Of a DNA stretch of 64,000 nucleotides, positions 8,518 through 18,003 are shown piece after piece; within the stretch, counting starts at the first letter, position 1, and each line of letters begins with the position of its first letter. The notes beneath the pieces were generated by a model. That model had not been told where the DNA came from and ran no database searches. It saw only the letters and a list, made by a program, of their open reading frames with translations. The stretch comes from Pacificispira spongiicola (GTDB lineage: Bacteria; Pseudomonadota; Alphaproteobacteria; UBA8366; Aestuariispiraceae): the NCBI RefSeq assembly GCF_012926505.1, contig NZ_JABBNT010000004.1:434001-498000 (forward strand), written 5' to 3'. The position numbers and the translations under genes are program-made.

Positions 8518-9804
8518 ATGACGGAATGGGGACGCAGGGCGCTGGCGGGGTTGGCGATCTATAAGGATCGCCGGATCGTGCTGATCGCCCTGATGGGGAT
8601 CGCCAGCGGCCTACCACTTCTGTTGACGTTGTCCACGCTGACATACTGGCTGCGGACGGTCGGGGTCGACCGGACGACGATCGGCATCCTGGCGCTAGTG
8701 GGCCTTCCGTACACGCTAAAGCCCCTTTGGGCGCCGATACTGGACCAACTGCCCGCGCCATATCCCTTCGCGCGGCTGGGCCAGCGGCGTGGATGGGCGA
8801 TCATTATTCAAATCTTCTTGATGATAGCGATCGCGGCGTTGGGCTTCACGAATCCGGCGGCGGACTTATTCATGACGGGCTTGGCCGTCCTTTTGATTGC
8901 CTTTCTGTCCGCCAGCCAGGATGTCGTCATTGACGCCTTTCGGATCGAACTACTGTCGGACGACGAACAAGGGGCGGGTGCCGCGGCGACGCAAGGAGGA
9001 TACAGAATCGGGCTGCTTTTGGCGGGCGCCGGCGCTCTGGCCCTATCCGATTTCTACGATTGGCAGATCGTGTTTCTGTGCCTTGCGGCTTGTGTTCCAA
9101 TCGGCATGATCGGCGTCCTGTTAGCGGTGGAACCGTCGAACGACAGCCGCCAACCGGTACAGTCGGTCAAAGCGTTCGTTAAAACGGGTGTAATCGAACC
9201 GTTTGTCGAATTCCTGGCGCGCCCGTCGGCAATTTTCATCCTGATCTTCGTACTCTTGTACAAATTCGGCGATGCGATCGGCGGCTTCATGGCGAACCCG
9301 TTCTACGTCGATATCGGTTTTACCGGCACCGAGATTGCGTTGGTCAGTAAAACGACGGGCGTGCTCGCGACGATGATCGGCGTGATCGTCGGCGGGGCGC
9401 TGGTGCGCGCGATAGGTCTTCTTAAGGCGCTGGTCGTCGGCGGTATTCTGCAGGCGGTCACGAATTTCCTATTTGCCTGGGTCGCGACGGTGGGGCCGGA
9501 TGTGAGCGCCCTTGCCGTGGCGGTCTGGGGGGACAATTTCACGGGCGGTTTGGGGTCCGCAGCATTCATCGCTTACCTCTCCGCCCTTTGTAACAAAGAA
9601 TTCACAGCCACCCAATATGCGTTGCTGACAAGTCTGATGGCCATGGGCCGGACGATCATGTCCACCCCCAGCGGATATCTGGTTGATATGGTCGGTTGGG
9701 CGGAATTCTTTATTTTGACCGCTTTTCTGGCTGTGCCCGGACTAATCCTCATCGCGATCCTGGCGCGTACCGGCGCGGGACTTTCCTCACGGAAAGCGAT
9801 ATAG
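8518..9804 (+). CDS. AmpG-like MFS transporter
   Basis: The ~428-residue protein has about 12 membrane helices and the AmpG/PucC-type opening IASGLPLLLTLSTLTYWLR, then SASQDVVIDAFRIELL after helix 4, a hallmark of AmpG permeases. AmpG imports GlcNAc-anhydromuropeptides for cell-wall recycling; other members of this branch carry acetyl-CoA or unknown substrates, so the substrate is inferred. ATG 8518 follows AAAAGG; an in-frame ATG at 8467 would add 17 residues. No recycling genes are adjacent. Confidence 0.8.
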   Translation: MTEWGRRALAGLAIYKDRRIVLIALMGIASGLPLLLTLSTLTYWLRTVGVDRTTIGILALVGLPYTLKPLWAPILDQLPAPYPFARLGQRRGWAIIIQIFLMIAIAALGFTNPAADLFMTGLAVLLIAFLSASQDVVIDAFRIELLSDDEQGAGAAATQGGYRIGLLLAGAGALALSDFYDWQIVFLCLAACVPIGMIGVLLAVEPSNDSRQPVQSVKAFVKTGVIEPFVEFLARPSAIFILIFVLLYKFGDAIGGFMANPFYVDIGFTGTEIALVSKTTGVLATMIGVIVGGALVRAIGLLKALVVGGILQAVTNFLFAWVATVGPDVSALAVAVWGDNFTGGLGSAAFIAYLSALCNKEFTATQYALLTSLMAMGRTIMSTPSGYLVDMVGWAEFFILTAFLAVPGLILIAILARTGAGLSSRKAI

Positions 9805-9829
9805 TATTCCTGCGACAAGAAAGCTTATG

Positions 9830-9858
9830 TTGCAGTGCAGCAAAATGAGCTATATATA
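9830..9858 (+). promoter_or_regulatory. Promoter of ppa overlapped by a TTGCA-N-TGCA palindrome
   Basis: TTGCAG (9830-9835) and TATATA (9853-9858) are 17 bases apart, a good sigma-70 pair about 90 bases before ppa. The -35 element is part of the dyad TTGCAGTGCAGCAA (9830-9843), which resembles the PhaR (polyhydroxyalkanoate regulator) sites I recall from alphaproteobacterial phasin promoters. A close relative of the dyad lies before mdh. Confidence 0.45.
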
Positions 9859-9946
9859 CCTGCCGAGAGACAGCCGAAACGGTGCCGAAAAGACATCGTG
9901 ACGGGCGCGGTGGGATAGCGCAGTTTCGCATTAACGAGGACGGTAC

Positions 9947-10495
9947 ATGCTAGTCGACAAAATTCCGCTGGGCGAAAATCCGCCTTGGGACATCAATGTT
10001 ATTATCGAGGTTCCGCACGGCGCCGATCCGGTGAAATACGAGCTGGATAAGGAATCGGGCGCGATGTATGTCGACCGCTTTCTGCATACCGCCATGTTCT
10101 ATCCCGCCAACTACGGGTTCATCCCGCACACGCTGTGCGGCGACGGCGATCCGATCGACGTTCTGGTCGCCGGTCACGTTCCGGTCATTCCGGGCGCGGT
10201 CGTGCGCTGCCGTCCGGTCGGCGTGATGATCATGGAAGACGAAGGTGGCCAGGACGAAAAAATCCTGGCGGTGCCGCATGACAAGCTGCACCCGTACTAC
10301 ACGGATGTGTCCAGCTATCGCGACTTGCCGAAAATCCTGATCGAGCAGATTGCCCACTTCTTCACCCACTACAAGGATCTGGAGAAGAACAAATGGGCGA
10401 AGATCGCTCGCTGGGGCGAGGCGGGCGAAGCGGCCAAGATGATCGAAGAGTCGATCGTGGCCTATCAGTCGCAGAAAAAGGCGGCGGCTGAGTAA
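9947..10495 (+). CDS. ppa: Inorganic pyrophosphatase, family I
   Basis: Ppa hydrolyses pyrophosphate to two phosphates in the cytoplasm and drives biosynthetic reactions forward. The 182-residue protein carries the family signature [10 protein letters not shown] with metal-binding Asp66, Asp68 and Asp71, plus EVPHG and [10 protein letters not shown] in the active site. Length is typical for soluble family I enzymes. A strong sigma-70-like promoter lies upstream, and the macrodomain gene follows after 10 bases. Confidence 0.97.
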   Translation: MLVDKIPLGENPPWDINVIIEVPHGADPVKYELDKESGAMYVDRFLHTAMFYPANYGFIPHTLCGDGDPIDVLVAGHVPVIPGAVVRCRPVGVMIMEDEGGQDEKILAVPHDKLHPYYTDVSSYRDLPKILIEQIAHFFTHYKDLEKNKWAKIARWGEAGEAAKMIEESIVAYQSQKKAAAE

Positions 10496-10505
10496 GGAAA
10501 CGGCG

Positions 10506-11030
10506 ATGTCGTCACGCGGTCTCCGGATGGAGGTGGTTGAGGGCGACATCACGGTCCTGGACATCGATGCCATCGTCAATGCCGCCAATGAGACGCTTCT
10601 CGGCGGCGGCGGCGTGGACGGCGCGATACACAGGGCGGCCGGCCCGGAACTGGCGATATACTGCCGGACCTTGGGTGGCTGTCCGACGGGGGAAGCCCGG
10701 ATCACACCGGGGTTCCGGCTTCCCGCCCGGCACGTCATTCATACCGTGGGACCGGTATGGGGCGGCGGGCAATCCGGTGAGGACGATCTTCTCGCCTCCT
10801 GCTACCGAAACAGCCTCGCGCTGGCGGTGGAAAACGAGGTTCGAACGATCGCTTTTCCGGCGATTTCCACCGGTGTGTACGGGTTTCCTGCCGAGAGGGC
10901 GGCGACGATCGCCGTGGAGACGGTCACGGAATTCCTGAACACGGACACGGTGATCGCGCGGGTATTGTTCTGTTGTTTCGGAACGGAGAGCGCGCGGTAC
11001 CATCGAACGAATGTAAACAGGGTTTCATAG
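10506..11030 (+). CDS. Macrodomain ADP-ribose / O-acetyl-ADP-ribose hydrolase
   Basis: The 174-residue protein is a stand-alone macrodomain of the YmdB/MacroD class. It has GDIT near the N-terminus, [18 protein letters not shown] (catalytic Asn and Asp region, about 26-43), and the phosphate-binding loop [12 protein letters not shown] (about 118-129). The family removes acetyl or ADP-ribose groups from O-acetyl-ADP-ribose and mono-ADP-ribosylated proteins. It is probably co-transcribed with ppa. Confidence 0.92.
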   Translation: MSSRGLRMEVVEGDITVLDIDAIVNAANETLLGGGGVDGAIHRAAGPELAIYCRTLGGCPTGEARITPGFRLPARHVIHTVGPVWGGGQSGEDDLLASCYRNSLALAVENEVRTIAFPAISTGVYGFPAERAATIAVETVTEFLNTDTVIARVLFCCFGTESARYHRTNVNRVS

Positions 11031-11084
11031 GGCGGACACGACTTCGGGGTAGGCGGTTAGAGTACGGAAACGAAGGAGTTCGCT

Positions 11085-13805
11085 ATGTCGGTTAGAGATT
11101 TGGACTCGCTGTTCAAGCCGACGTCTATTGCGCTGATTGGCGCGTCCAAGAAGCCCGGTTCGGTCGGCGCGGTCTTGGCTCATAATCTTTTCAGCTGCGG
11201 CTTCGACGGGCCGATCATGCCGGTCAATCCGCATGAATCGGCCATCGGCGGGTCTCTGGCCTGGCCTGATATCGCCAGCCTGCCCATCGCGCCGGATCTG
11301 GCCGTCGTCGCGACGCCGCCGGACACGGTGCCGGGCGTGGTCGCGGATCTGCGCGATAAGGGCTGCAAGTCGGTCTGCGTGATCACTGCCGGTTTCGGCG
11401 AAGGCGACGATGCCGAAGGGCTGGCGCGCCGCGTGAAACTGGAAGAAGCCGCCGGACCGATGCGCATTCTCGGCCCCAACGTCCTGGGCCTGATGGTGCC
11501 GGGTGTCGGGTTGAATGCCAGTTTCGCGCATATCTCCCCCCTGCCGGGCGATCTGGCCTTCGTGGCGCAATCGGGCGCAATGTTGACCTCCGTTCTTGAT
11601 TGGGCGACGGGCAAGGGAATCGGTTTTTCCCATCTGGTCAGCCTGGGCGACAAGGTCGATGTCGACTTCGGCGATATGCTGAACTACCTCGCGGTCGCGC
11701 CGGAAGTGCGCGCGATCCTTCTGTATGTCGAAGCCATCGGCGACGCGGCGAAGTTCATGTCCGCGGCGCGGGCGGCGGCACGCACCAAGCCGGTTGTCGC
11801 GATCAAGGCGGGGCGTGTCGCGGAAGGCGCGAAGGCCGCATCCTCCCATACCGGTGCGCTGGCCGGGTCCGATACAGTCTATGACGCTGCGTTCCGACGC
11901 GCGGGCATGCTGCGCGTGTACGACATGCAGGAGCTGTTCGACGCTGTGCAGACCCTGTCCAGCAGCCTGCGCCGCTTGGGCGTGGAAGGCGACGGACGGC
12001 CCGAATCCGTCGGCGACCGTTTGGCGATCCTGTCCAACGGCGGCGGGATCGGCGTTCTGGCGACGGACAGCCTGATCGAACAAGGCGGTCACCTGTCGGA
12101 TTTGGAGCCGGAAACGCTGGAAAAGCTGAACGGTGTCCTGCCCCCGACCTGGAGCAAGGGCAATCCGATCGACATTATCGGCGATGCGCCGCCCAGCCGC
12201 TATGCCGATGCGCTGGAGGTCCTGCTGAAGGACAAGCATTCGGATGCGGTCCTGGTCCTGAACTGCCCGACGGCGATCAGCGATTCCGACGCCATCGCGG
12301 CCCGCGTATTGGAAGTCGCCGCCGGGAAGAGCAAACCGATCCTGACCAGTTGGATCGGCGAGGGGGCGGCCGCCAATGCCCGGCGCCGTTTCACCGAAGC
12401 GAAGGTTCCGACCTACAACACCGCGGAAGAGGCGGTGCGCGGCTTCATGCATGTCGTGCGCTATCGCAAGAACCAGGCGAACCTGATGCAGGTGCCGGTT
12501 TCGCGCGGCGACAATGGCGGGGAGCCGGACCGCGCGACCGTTCGGGCATTGATCGACACGGCGCTCGCGGAAAAGCGTGCGTGGTTGAGCGAGGTCGAGG
12601 CGAAACAGGTCCTGGACGCCTATCAAATCCCGATCGCGTCCTCCAAGGTCGCCAAGACCCCGGCGGAAGCGCGTCAGCTTGCCAGCAAATTTTCCATGGG
12701 CGATCTGGTCGCCGTAAAGATCCTGTCGCCGGACATCACGCATAAAAGCGATGTCGGCGGGGTCGTGCTGAACCTGTCTTCCCCCGATCAGGTGGAGGAA
12801 GCGACGAAACACATGCTGGAACGGTTGCGCCGGGATTTCCCGGATGCGCAGATCGACGGTGTGTCCGTGCAACAGATGATCCGCCGCCCCGGTGCCCACG
12901 AACTGATCGTGGGGCTGAGCGAGGATCCGCAATTCGGTCCCGTCGTGCTGTTCGGCAAGGGCGGAAAGGAAGTGGAGGTCGTCGGCGATACGGTGACCGG
13001 CCTACCGCCGCTGGACGATGTTCTGGCCCAGTCGCTGATCCGGGAAACCGCGGTCAATAAGCTGCTGCGTGGCTATCGCGACGAGCCGGCCGCGGATTTC
13101 GAGGGGATTCGGCATGCCCTGATTCAAGTTGGGCGGCTGGCGATCGACTTTGCCGAAATCAAGGAACTGGATATCAACCCGCTGATCGCGGACAGCCAGG
13201 GCGTGGTTGCCCTGGACGCCCGTATCCGCGTGGCGCCGGTATCCGGGAAACTGGCGGAAGACCCATCGTCGCGCTTGTCGATCCGTCCCTATCCCCGCGA
13301 ACTGGAAGGCACGGTCAGCCTGCTGGACGGCCGGGCCATCGCCGTGCGGCCGATCCGCCCGGAAGATTCGACGGGGTTGCAGGAACTGGTCGCCCGGTCC
13401 GCCCAGGAAGACATCCGCTTCCGCTTCCTGCATCCGATGAAGGACTTGCCGGAACGGCTTGCGAACCGCCTGTCGCAAATCGATTACGCGCGTGAAATGG
13501 CCATGGTCGCCCTGGACCCGGAAGACGGAAAATCCCTGATCGGGGTTGCGCGCCTGACCGCCGATGCGGACGGGGCGGAGGCGGAATACGCCATCCTGCT
13601 GCGCCAGGATCATAAGGGCGAAGGTCTGGGCTATGCCTTGATGACGCGGTTGATCGAATTCGCCCGGATGCGGGGTATCGGCGTCATCTATGGCGATGTG
13701 TTGTGCGAAAACGGCCCCATGCTGTCCATGTGCCGCGATCTAGGCTTCACGGCGAAATCGCATGAGGACGATCCGGGGGTGATGCGGGTTAGCCTGCCGC
13801 TCTAA
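11085..13805 (+). CDS. Acyl-CoA synthetase (ADP-forming)-GNAT fusion (Pat-type lysine acetyltransferase)
   Basis: The 906-residue protein joins an NDP-forming acyl-CoA synthetase to a GNAT domain. In order: CoA-binding Rossmann domain (about 5-135), succinyl-CoA-ligase-like domains with SSHTGALAGSD (the phospho-His site of active enzymes) near 250, ATP-grasp domain (about 480-705), and GNAT domain (about 735-905) with the acetyl-CoA loop QDHKGEGLGYALM. Relatives such as Salmonella Pat/YfiQ acetylate and silence AMP-forming acetyl-CoA synthetase; in Pat the ligase half is catalytically dead. Because the SHTG histidine is present here, a working ligase is possible. It follows GAAGGAG and ends in a 17-base overlap with a convergent MarR gene. 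Confidence 0.92.
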   Translation: MSVRDLDSLFKPTSIALIGASKKPGSVGAVLAHNLFSCGFDGPIMPVNPHESAIGGSLAWPDIASLPIAPDLAVVATPPDTVPGVVADLRDKGCKSVCVITAGFGEGDDAEGLARRVKLEEAAGPMRILGPNVLGLMVPGVGLNASFAHISPLPGDLAFVAQSGAMLTSVLDWATGKGIGFSHLVSLGDKVDVDFGDMLNYLAVAPEVRAILLYVEAIGDAAKFMSAARAAARTKPVVAIKAGRVAEGAKAASSHTGALAGSDTVYDAAFRRAGMLRVYDMQELFDAVQTLSSSLRRLGVEGDGRPESVGDRLAILSNGGGIGVLATDSLIEQGGHLSDLEPETLEKLNGVLPPTWSKGNPIDIIGDAPPSRYADALEVLLKDKHSDAVLVLNCPTAISDSDAIAARVLEVAAGKSKPILTSWIGEGAAANARRRFTEAKVPTYNTAEEAVRGFMHVVRYRKNQANLMQVPVSRGDNGGEPDRATVRALIDTALAEKRAWLSEVEAKQVLDAYQIPIASSKVAKTPAEARQLASKFSMGDLVAVKILSPDITHKSDVGGVVLNLSSPDQVEEATKHMLERLRRDFPDAQIDGVSVQQMIRRPGAHELIVGLSEDPQFGPVVLFGKGGKEVEVVGDTVTGLPPLDDVLAQSLIRETAVNKLLRGYRDEPAADFEGIRHALIQVGRLAIDFAEIKELDINPLIADSQGVVALDARIRVAPVSGKLAEDPSSRLSIRPYPRELEGTVSLLDGRAIAVRPIRPEDSTGLQELVARSAQEDIRFRFLHPMKDLPERLANRLSQIDYAREMAMVALDPEDGKSLIGVARLTADADGAEAEYAILLRQDHKGEGLGYALMTRLIEFARMRGIGVIYGDVLCENGPMLSMCRDLGFTAKSHEDDPGVMRVSLPL

Positions 13806-14199
13806 GCGGAACCGGGCGAGGCGAGGCCGGGTTAGACGAGGCTGGACGCGCCGAATCGGTCTCGGGCGACTCGGCTTCCGCCGCCTTCAGGATCAGCTCC
13901 GCGAATTCCGTCAGGAAGACCGACCCTTTCACGGTACGCTGAATCAGAACGGATCTACGGTCGTCCGGGTCGGGCTTGCGGCGGACGAGCCCCAGTTCGG
14001 ACAGACGGTCCAGGGCACGGGTAACCGCCGGCTTGGCGACGTTCAACGCTTCGGACAGGCCGCGCACCGTATGCGGTGATTGGCTGAGATAGACCGTGGT
14101 CAGCACGGCCATTTGCCGGGCGCTCAGGTCCGGGGAATCCCGCCTTACGCTTTCGACAATGGCGCCGCGCCAGATTTCCAGGGCTTGTGTAGCGTTCAC
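13789..14199 (-). CDS. MarR-family transcriptional regulator
   Basis: The 136-residue protein is a winged-helix MarR regulator: dimerisation helix at the N-terminus, recognition region SEALNVAKPAVTRALDRLSE (about 50-69) and the wing RKPDPDDRRSVLI (about 74-86). The last ~30 residues are Ala/Pro/Ser-rich and unlike the family core; this tail is encoded in the part that overlaps or approaches the convergent acyl-CoA synthetase gene. Target and ligand are unknown. A 13-base direct repeat lies upstream. Confidence 0.88.
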   Translation of the reverse strand: MNATQALEIWRGAIVESVRRDSPDLSARQMAVLTTVYLSQSPHTVRGLSEALNVAKPAVTRALDRLSELGLVRRKPDPDDRRSVLIQRTVKGSVFLTEFAELILKAAEAESPETDSARPASSNPASPRPVPLRAAG

Positions 14200-14287
14200 G
14201 TTCAGCCTCGTCAGTCAGGTCGAACCGTCCGGTGTTCAATCGGGAAACGGTTCGAATCGGTCATTTCTCGGCGGAAAAACCCGCCCC

Positions 14288-14313
14288 CCGATTCGGTACT
14301 CCGATTCGGTACG
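14288..14313. repeat. Tandem 13-base direct repeat upstream of the MarR gene
   Basis: The unit CCGATTCGGTAC occurs twice back to back (14288-14300 and 14301-14313), differing only in the last base. It lies about 90 bases before the MarR start, between two divergent-looking ends. It may be an operator, but MarR proteins usually bind palindromes. Confidence 0.4.
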
Positions 14314-14396
14314 ATCCTGAAACGATTTTTTTGTGCTGTCAAAGGCCAATCGATACGGGATCGAAACGATCGGTCAGATCGCGGCCTGGAAAAACT

Positions 14397-15773
14397 TCAT
14401 TCGTAGCGTTTGCGCAGGGCGTCGAGGACACCGCGCACGGCCTGGGCTTCGCCGCCTTCCGGGCGTCCCGGTTTGCCGGACACGTTCCAGCTCATCAGGT
14501 CGATATGCGCCCATTCGGTATCGGGTGTGATGAATTTTTCCAGGAACAACGCCGCCGTGATCGCCCCGGCATACCCGCCGGAGGATACGTTGTTCGTATC
14601 CGCGATCTTGCTGTCCAGCATTTTGGCATAGGGCTTGTGCAGCGGCAGACGCCATGTCGGGTCCTGCGCCGAAGATCCGCTTGCCGCCAGATCGGCGGCC
14701 AGGGAATCCGAATTGGTGAACAGCGCCGGCAGATCGGTGCCCAGCGCGACGCGCGCCGCGCCGGTCAGCGTGGCAAAATCGATCAGCAGGTCCGGATCTT
14801 CCTCGCAGGCGAGGGTCAATGCGTCGGCCAGGACGAGGCGTCCTTCCGCATCGGTGTTGCCGATCTCGACGGTCAGGCCCTTGCGGGAGGACAGGATGTC
14901 GAGCGGTCGGAAACTGTCGCCCGACACGCTGTTTTCCACCGCCGGGATCAAGACACGCAAGCGGACCGGCAACGTCAACGCCATGATCATGCGCGCCAGA
15001 CCCAGAACCTGGGCCGCGCCGCCCATGTCCTTTTTCATCATCAGCATCGCGCTGGACGGCTTCAGATCCAGACCGCCGGAATCGAAGCACACGCCCTTGC
15101 CGACCAGGGTCAGCTTCGGATGGGTAGACTTCCCCCAGGCCAAGTCGATCAGCCGCGGCGGGCGCGATGAGGCGCGTCCCACGGCATGTATCATCGGGAA
15201 GTTTTCGCGCAGCAGATCGTCGCCGACCACGGTTTCGCAGGCCCCGCCGAAATCCCGCGCCAAGGCGGCGGCGGCGGAGGCAAGTTCGCCCGGTCCCATA
15301 TCGGACGCCGGCGTATTGATCAGGTCTCGCGTCAGATAGACGCCGGAGGCGATGGCTGTGACCTCCGTCTGGTTGACGGTTTTCGGCCAGACCAGACGAC
15401 GCGCCGGTTCTTCGCGCTTCCGATAGCGGTCGAAGACATAGGAGCCGAGCGCCCAGCCAAGGCAGGCGCGGGTCAGCGTCTTCGCGTCGGTGACCGCCGG
15501 GTCGATGGCATAACTGCCTTCCGGCAGTTTTCCGGGCGCTCCGCCCCAGGACCAGAGATCGTCCGCGTTTTCGATGACCAGTAGGGCATTCTGAACGGAC
15601 CCGTCCGCGCCGGGCAGAAGGCTGGTGCCGCCCGGTTTGCCCTTGAATCCTGTGGCCGACAGCCAGGCCTTGATCCGGTCGTCCTGGCCGTCCAGCCAAC
15701 CGGCATAGGCGGCTTCTTCAACCGCGATCAGGGTCGTCGTCGAGTCGTCCGCACGGGCGGCAAAACAATCCAT
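14397..15773 (-). CDS. Leucyl aminopeptidase family protein (M17)
   Basis: The 458-residue protein is a cytosolic M17 aminopeptidase that needs two divalent metals. The catalytic C-terminal domain (about 165-450) has VGKGVCFDSGGLDLK (metal-binding Asp and catalytic Lys), MKKDMGGAA and the signature NTDAEGRL. The N-terminal domain is shorter than in PepA, typical of the alphaproteobacterial PepB-like branch. It probably recycles peptides. The gene upstream (eipB) is in the same direction with a 47-base gap. Confidence 0.93.
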   Translation of the reverse strand: MDCFAARADDSTTTLIAVEEAAYAGWLDGQDDRIKAWLSATGFKGKPGGTSLLPGADGSVQNALLVIENADDLWSWGGAPGKLPEGSYAIDPAVTDAKTLTRACLGWALGSYVFDRYRKREEPARRLVWPKTVNQTEVTAIASGVYLTRDLINTPASDMGPGELASAAAALARDFGGACETVVGDDLLRENFPMIHAVGRASSRPPRLIDLAWGKSTHPKLTLVGKGVCFDSGGLDLKPSSAMLMMKKDMGGAAQVLGLARMIMALTLPVRLRVLIPAVENSVSGDSFRPLDILSSRKGLTVEIGNTDAEGRLVLADALTLACEEDPDLLIDFATLTGAARVALGTDLPALFTNSDSLAADLAASGSSAQDPTWRLPLHKPYAKMLDSKIADTNNVSSGGYAGAITAALFLEKFITPDTEWAHIDLMSWNVSGKPGRPEGGEAQAVRGVLDALRKRYE

Positions 15774-15820
15774 TCCAAAATTCCTCTGTTATTCCGGCTT
15801 CGGCGGCGGTCCGCCCTTCG

Positions 15821-16636
15821 TCAGCAGCCGGGTTCCGGTATCGCCAGAACCTCCACCAATTCCGCTTCGGCGACCATGACGCCGATATCGATGGTCATGC
15901 GAACGATCACACCGTTCGGCAATGTGTCAGAGATATAGGTCGTCGTCGGTTCGGAATCCTGCTTTCCAACCTCGAAAAGCGCGGAAACGATGCGTTTCAT
16001 CTGTCCGGCAAGCAGGCCGTTCGGATCGGAAACATCCGCCCGCGGGGCTTCCGGCTTACCCGCGACCAAATCCGTCGCCCGCCACGCGAAAGGGTCGCTG
16101 CCGTCGAACAGGATGTAGGTCAGAAGCCGCTGGTTCTGCCCCCACATAGCGTCCAGGTTCCATTGGATCGTATCGATCGGGAACCGCGTTTCCGGCGGCA
16201 GGGCCAAAGCGCCGTTCTTCGGGGCGGTGAAGTTCGCGACGACGCTGCCGTCCGGTCGACGTTCCGCGCGTCCGGCGATGACTTCCGTGCCGTTGGGCGT
16301 ATCCGCCGTGCTTTCGAAAGCCAACCACGATCCGTCCAGGGCTTCATGGGCCTTATGGTCGACGGTCAGATTGAAGGACGCGTTACCGTCCATATCCGCG
16401 ACCATGTGCAGTTCCGATTCGGTCGTCCAATCCTGACAGGTCCGCGTGACGTCAAACCGCATCAAACCGGTAAACGATGTGATATCGCCCATCCGGGTTT
16501 CCAACAGCGACAGCCGGTACCGGGCCGAATGCGGCACGATCTTCGGGGCGATTTCCTGAGAGAAAGCAGGCGCGACGGTTTCTGGCGCGAACAGGCCCAG
16601 GCAGGCAATGGCGAGAATAACGATGCGTCGCGCCAT
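15821..16636 (-). CDS. eipB: EipB-type cell envelope integrity protein (DUF1849)
   Basis: The 271-residue protein has a signal peptide (hydrophobic 5-25, probably cleaved after AFS or SQE) and the DUF1849 start PHSARYRLSL. Brucella EipB is a periplasmic beta-spiral protein needed for envelope integrity and has a conserved disulfide between an early Cys and a C-terminal Cys. Both are here: Cys67 (TRTCQDW) and Cys271, the last residue. The fold and location are known from the family; the partner in this organism is not. Its start is 2 bases past the stop of a small upstream gene on the same strand. Confidence 0.88.
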   Translation of the reverse strand: MARRIVILAIACLGLFAPETVAPAFSQEIAPKIVPHSARYRLSLLETRMGDITSFTGLMRFDVTRTCQDWTTESELHMVADMDGNASFNLTVDHKAHEALDGSWLAFESTADTPNGTEVIAGRAERRPDGSVVANFTAPKNGALALPPETRFPIDTIQWNLDAMWGQNQRLLTYILFDGSDPFAWRATDLVAGKPEAPRADVSDPNGLLAGQMKRIVSALFEVGKQDSEPTTTYISDTLPNGVIVRMTIDIGVMVAEAELVEVLAIPEPGC

Positions 16637-16638
16637 GA

Positions 16639-16932
16639 TCAGTCGCGATAGGGGGCCGGACGCCCGCCTTGCCGGGGTTTATGGCCGCCGCGCTGGGTCC
16701 CGCGCCCGCGCGGTTGGAAGCTCAACACATTCTGGGCCTCGCGGCCTTCGATACGGGGGGGCAATTCGGCGGCGCTACGTTCCGCCTGTTCGCGGGCGGC
16801 GTCCATGTCACGGGTACGCCCCGCCTGTTCGACGACGGTATCGCCGTTCATCGGAAATGTGGCATTGAAACCGCCGTGGCGGTGACGCACCATTGCGGCG
16901 GGTTTCCGCCCAAAAATCCATAGATCCGCCAT
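16639..16932 (-). CDS. Small basic hypothetical protein
   Basis: The frame encodes 97 residues starting MADLWIFGRKP, with a C-terminal Arg/Gly/Pro-rich tail (about 75-97) that may bind nucleic acid. AGAGGA is 12 bases before the ATG, and the stop abuts eipB, so it is probably translated. An upstream in-frame start would add 12 residues. I do not recognise the family. Confidence 0.5.
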   Translation of the reverse strand: MADLWIFGRKPAAMVRHRHGGFNATFPMNGDTVVEQAGRTRDMDAAREQAERSAAELPPRIEGREAQNVLSFQPRGRGTQRGGHKPRQGGRPAPYRD

Positions 16933-17052
16933 GCTCAGTCCGGTCCTCTGTCGACCAAAGGATGTCACCCACTTGATCGCATGCTATAGCCCGCTTCGCA
17001 AGGCCCGGTCACGCGCTTATGGGGTGGGTTCCGCGCCGGAAGGACGCAGTCG

Positions 17053-18000
17053 ATGGACGTTCTGATCAATATTCTTTTTCCCATCTTCGGTATCGCGATG
17101 ATCGGGTATTTCGCGGCGCGGATGGGATGGCTGTCCAGCAGCGCGGAATCCGGCATTTCCGGCTTCGTTTTCAACTATGCCGTCCCGTTGATGCTGTTTC
17201 GGACGATCGCGCGCACGGACCTGCCGGACAGCATTCCGTGGGATTTGTTTTTATCCTATTACCTGCCCGCCATCGCCGTTTATGCCTTTGGATTGTTCCT
17301 GGCGCGTTTCGCGTTCGGGCGGGACTGGATGGGGGCGGTCCTGACAGGCATGGGATGCGCCTTTTCCAACACGGTTTTCCTGGGGCTGCCGGTGATCCTG
17401 CTGGCTTATGGGGAAAAGGCCGCGCTACCCTTCTTCCTGATCCTGTCGGTCCACGGTCTGATCTTGTTGAGCGGCACCACGGTTCTGATCGAAATCGTGC
17501 GCAGCGGGGAGGGCGGTCTGTCGCGCGTGCCGATTCAGGTCGCGACCGGGTTGATCCGCAATCCAATCCTGATCGGACTGGTCGCCGGAATGGTCACCAA
17601 TCTGGCGGGCTGGACCTTGCCGCTGCCTTTGGACCGGATCACCGAAACCATGCAGGGCGCGGTTCTGCCCTGTGCCCTGTTCACGCTGGGCGCGTCTTTA
17701 AAGCGCTATGGCGTTGCGGGCAGGGTGGTTCAGTCGGTCCTGTTGGTGTCCCTGAAACTCGCGATCTTTCCGGCACTGGTCTATCTATTCGGGACGTATT
17801 TGTTCGATCTGGACCCGAACTGGGTGCAGATTGCGGTTCTGACCGCCGCGCAGCCGACTGGGGTTATGGTCTTTATCTTCTCGCAACGCAGCGGCACCGC
17901 CCAGGCCCTGTCAACGACGTCGATCTTCCTGTCGACGGTTGGGTCCGTCGTGACGTTATGGGTCATTCTAACTCTGTTCCACCGGGCATCGGGGTTATAG
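17053..18000 (+). CDS. AEC-family transporter
   Basis: The 315-residue protein has about ten membrane helices in the auxin efflux carrier arrangement: FNYAVPLMLFRT in the first half and AQPTGVMVFIFSQRSG near the end, where the inverted-repeat crossover helices lie. Bacterial AEC carriers export or import organic anions such as malate or malonate; the substrate is unknown. It is followed after 3 bases by a Nudix gene, so the two are co-transcribed. Confidence 0.88.
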   Translation: MDVLINILFPIFGIAMIGYFAARMGWLSSSAESGISGFVFNYAVPLMLFRTIARTDLPDSIPWDLFLSYYLPAIAVYAFGLFLARFAFGRDWMGAVLTGMGCAFSNTVFLGLPVILLAYGEKAALPFFLILSVHGLILLSGTTVLIEIVRSGEGGLSRVPIQVATGLIRNPILIGLVAGMVTNLAGWTLPLPLDRITETMQGAVLPCALFTLGASLKRYGVAGRVVQSVLLVSLKLAIFPALVYLFGTYLFDLDPNWVQIAVLTAAQPTGVMVFIFSQRSGTAQALSTTSIFLSTVGSVVTLWVILTLFHRASGL

Positions 18001-18003
18001 CGG

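Noticed and set aside
11025-12932. Long open frame on the minus strand (635 codons)
   Set aside because: It is antisense to the acyl-CoA synthetase-GNAT gene; composition is Arg/Gln/His/Asp-rich as expected for the complement of GC-rich coding DNA, and no domain is recognisable.
14240-14275. T-loop-like GGTTCGAATC that recalls a tRNA
   Set aside because: No acceptor stem, D-arm or anticodon arm can be built around it.
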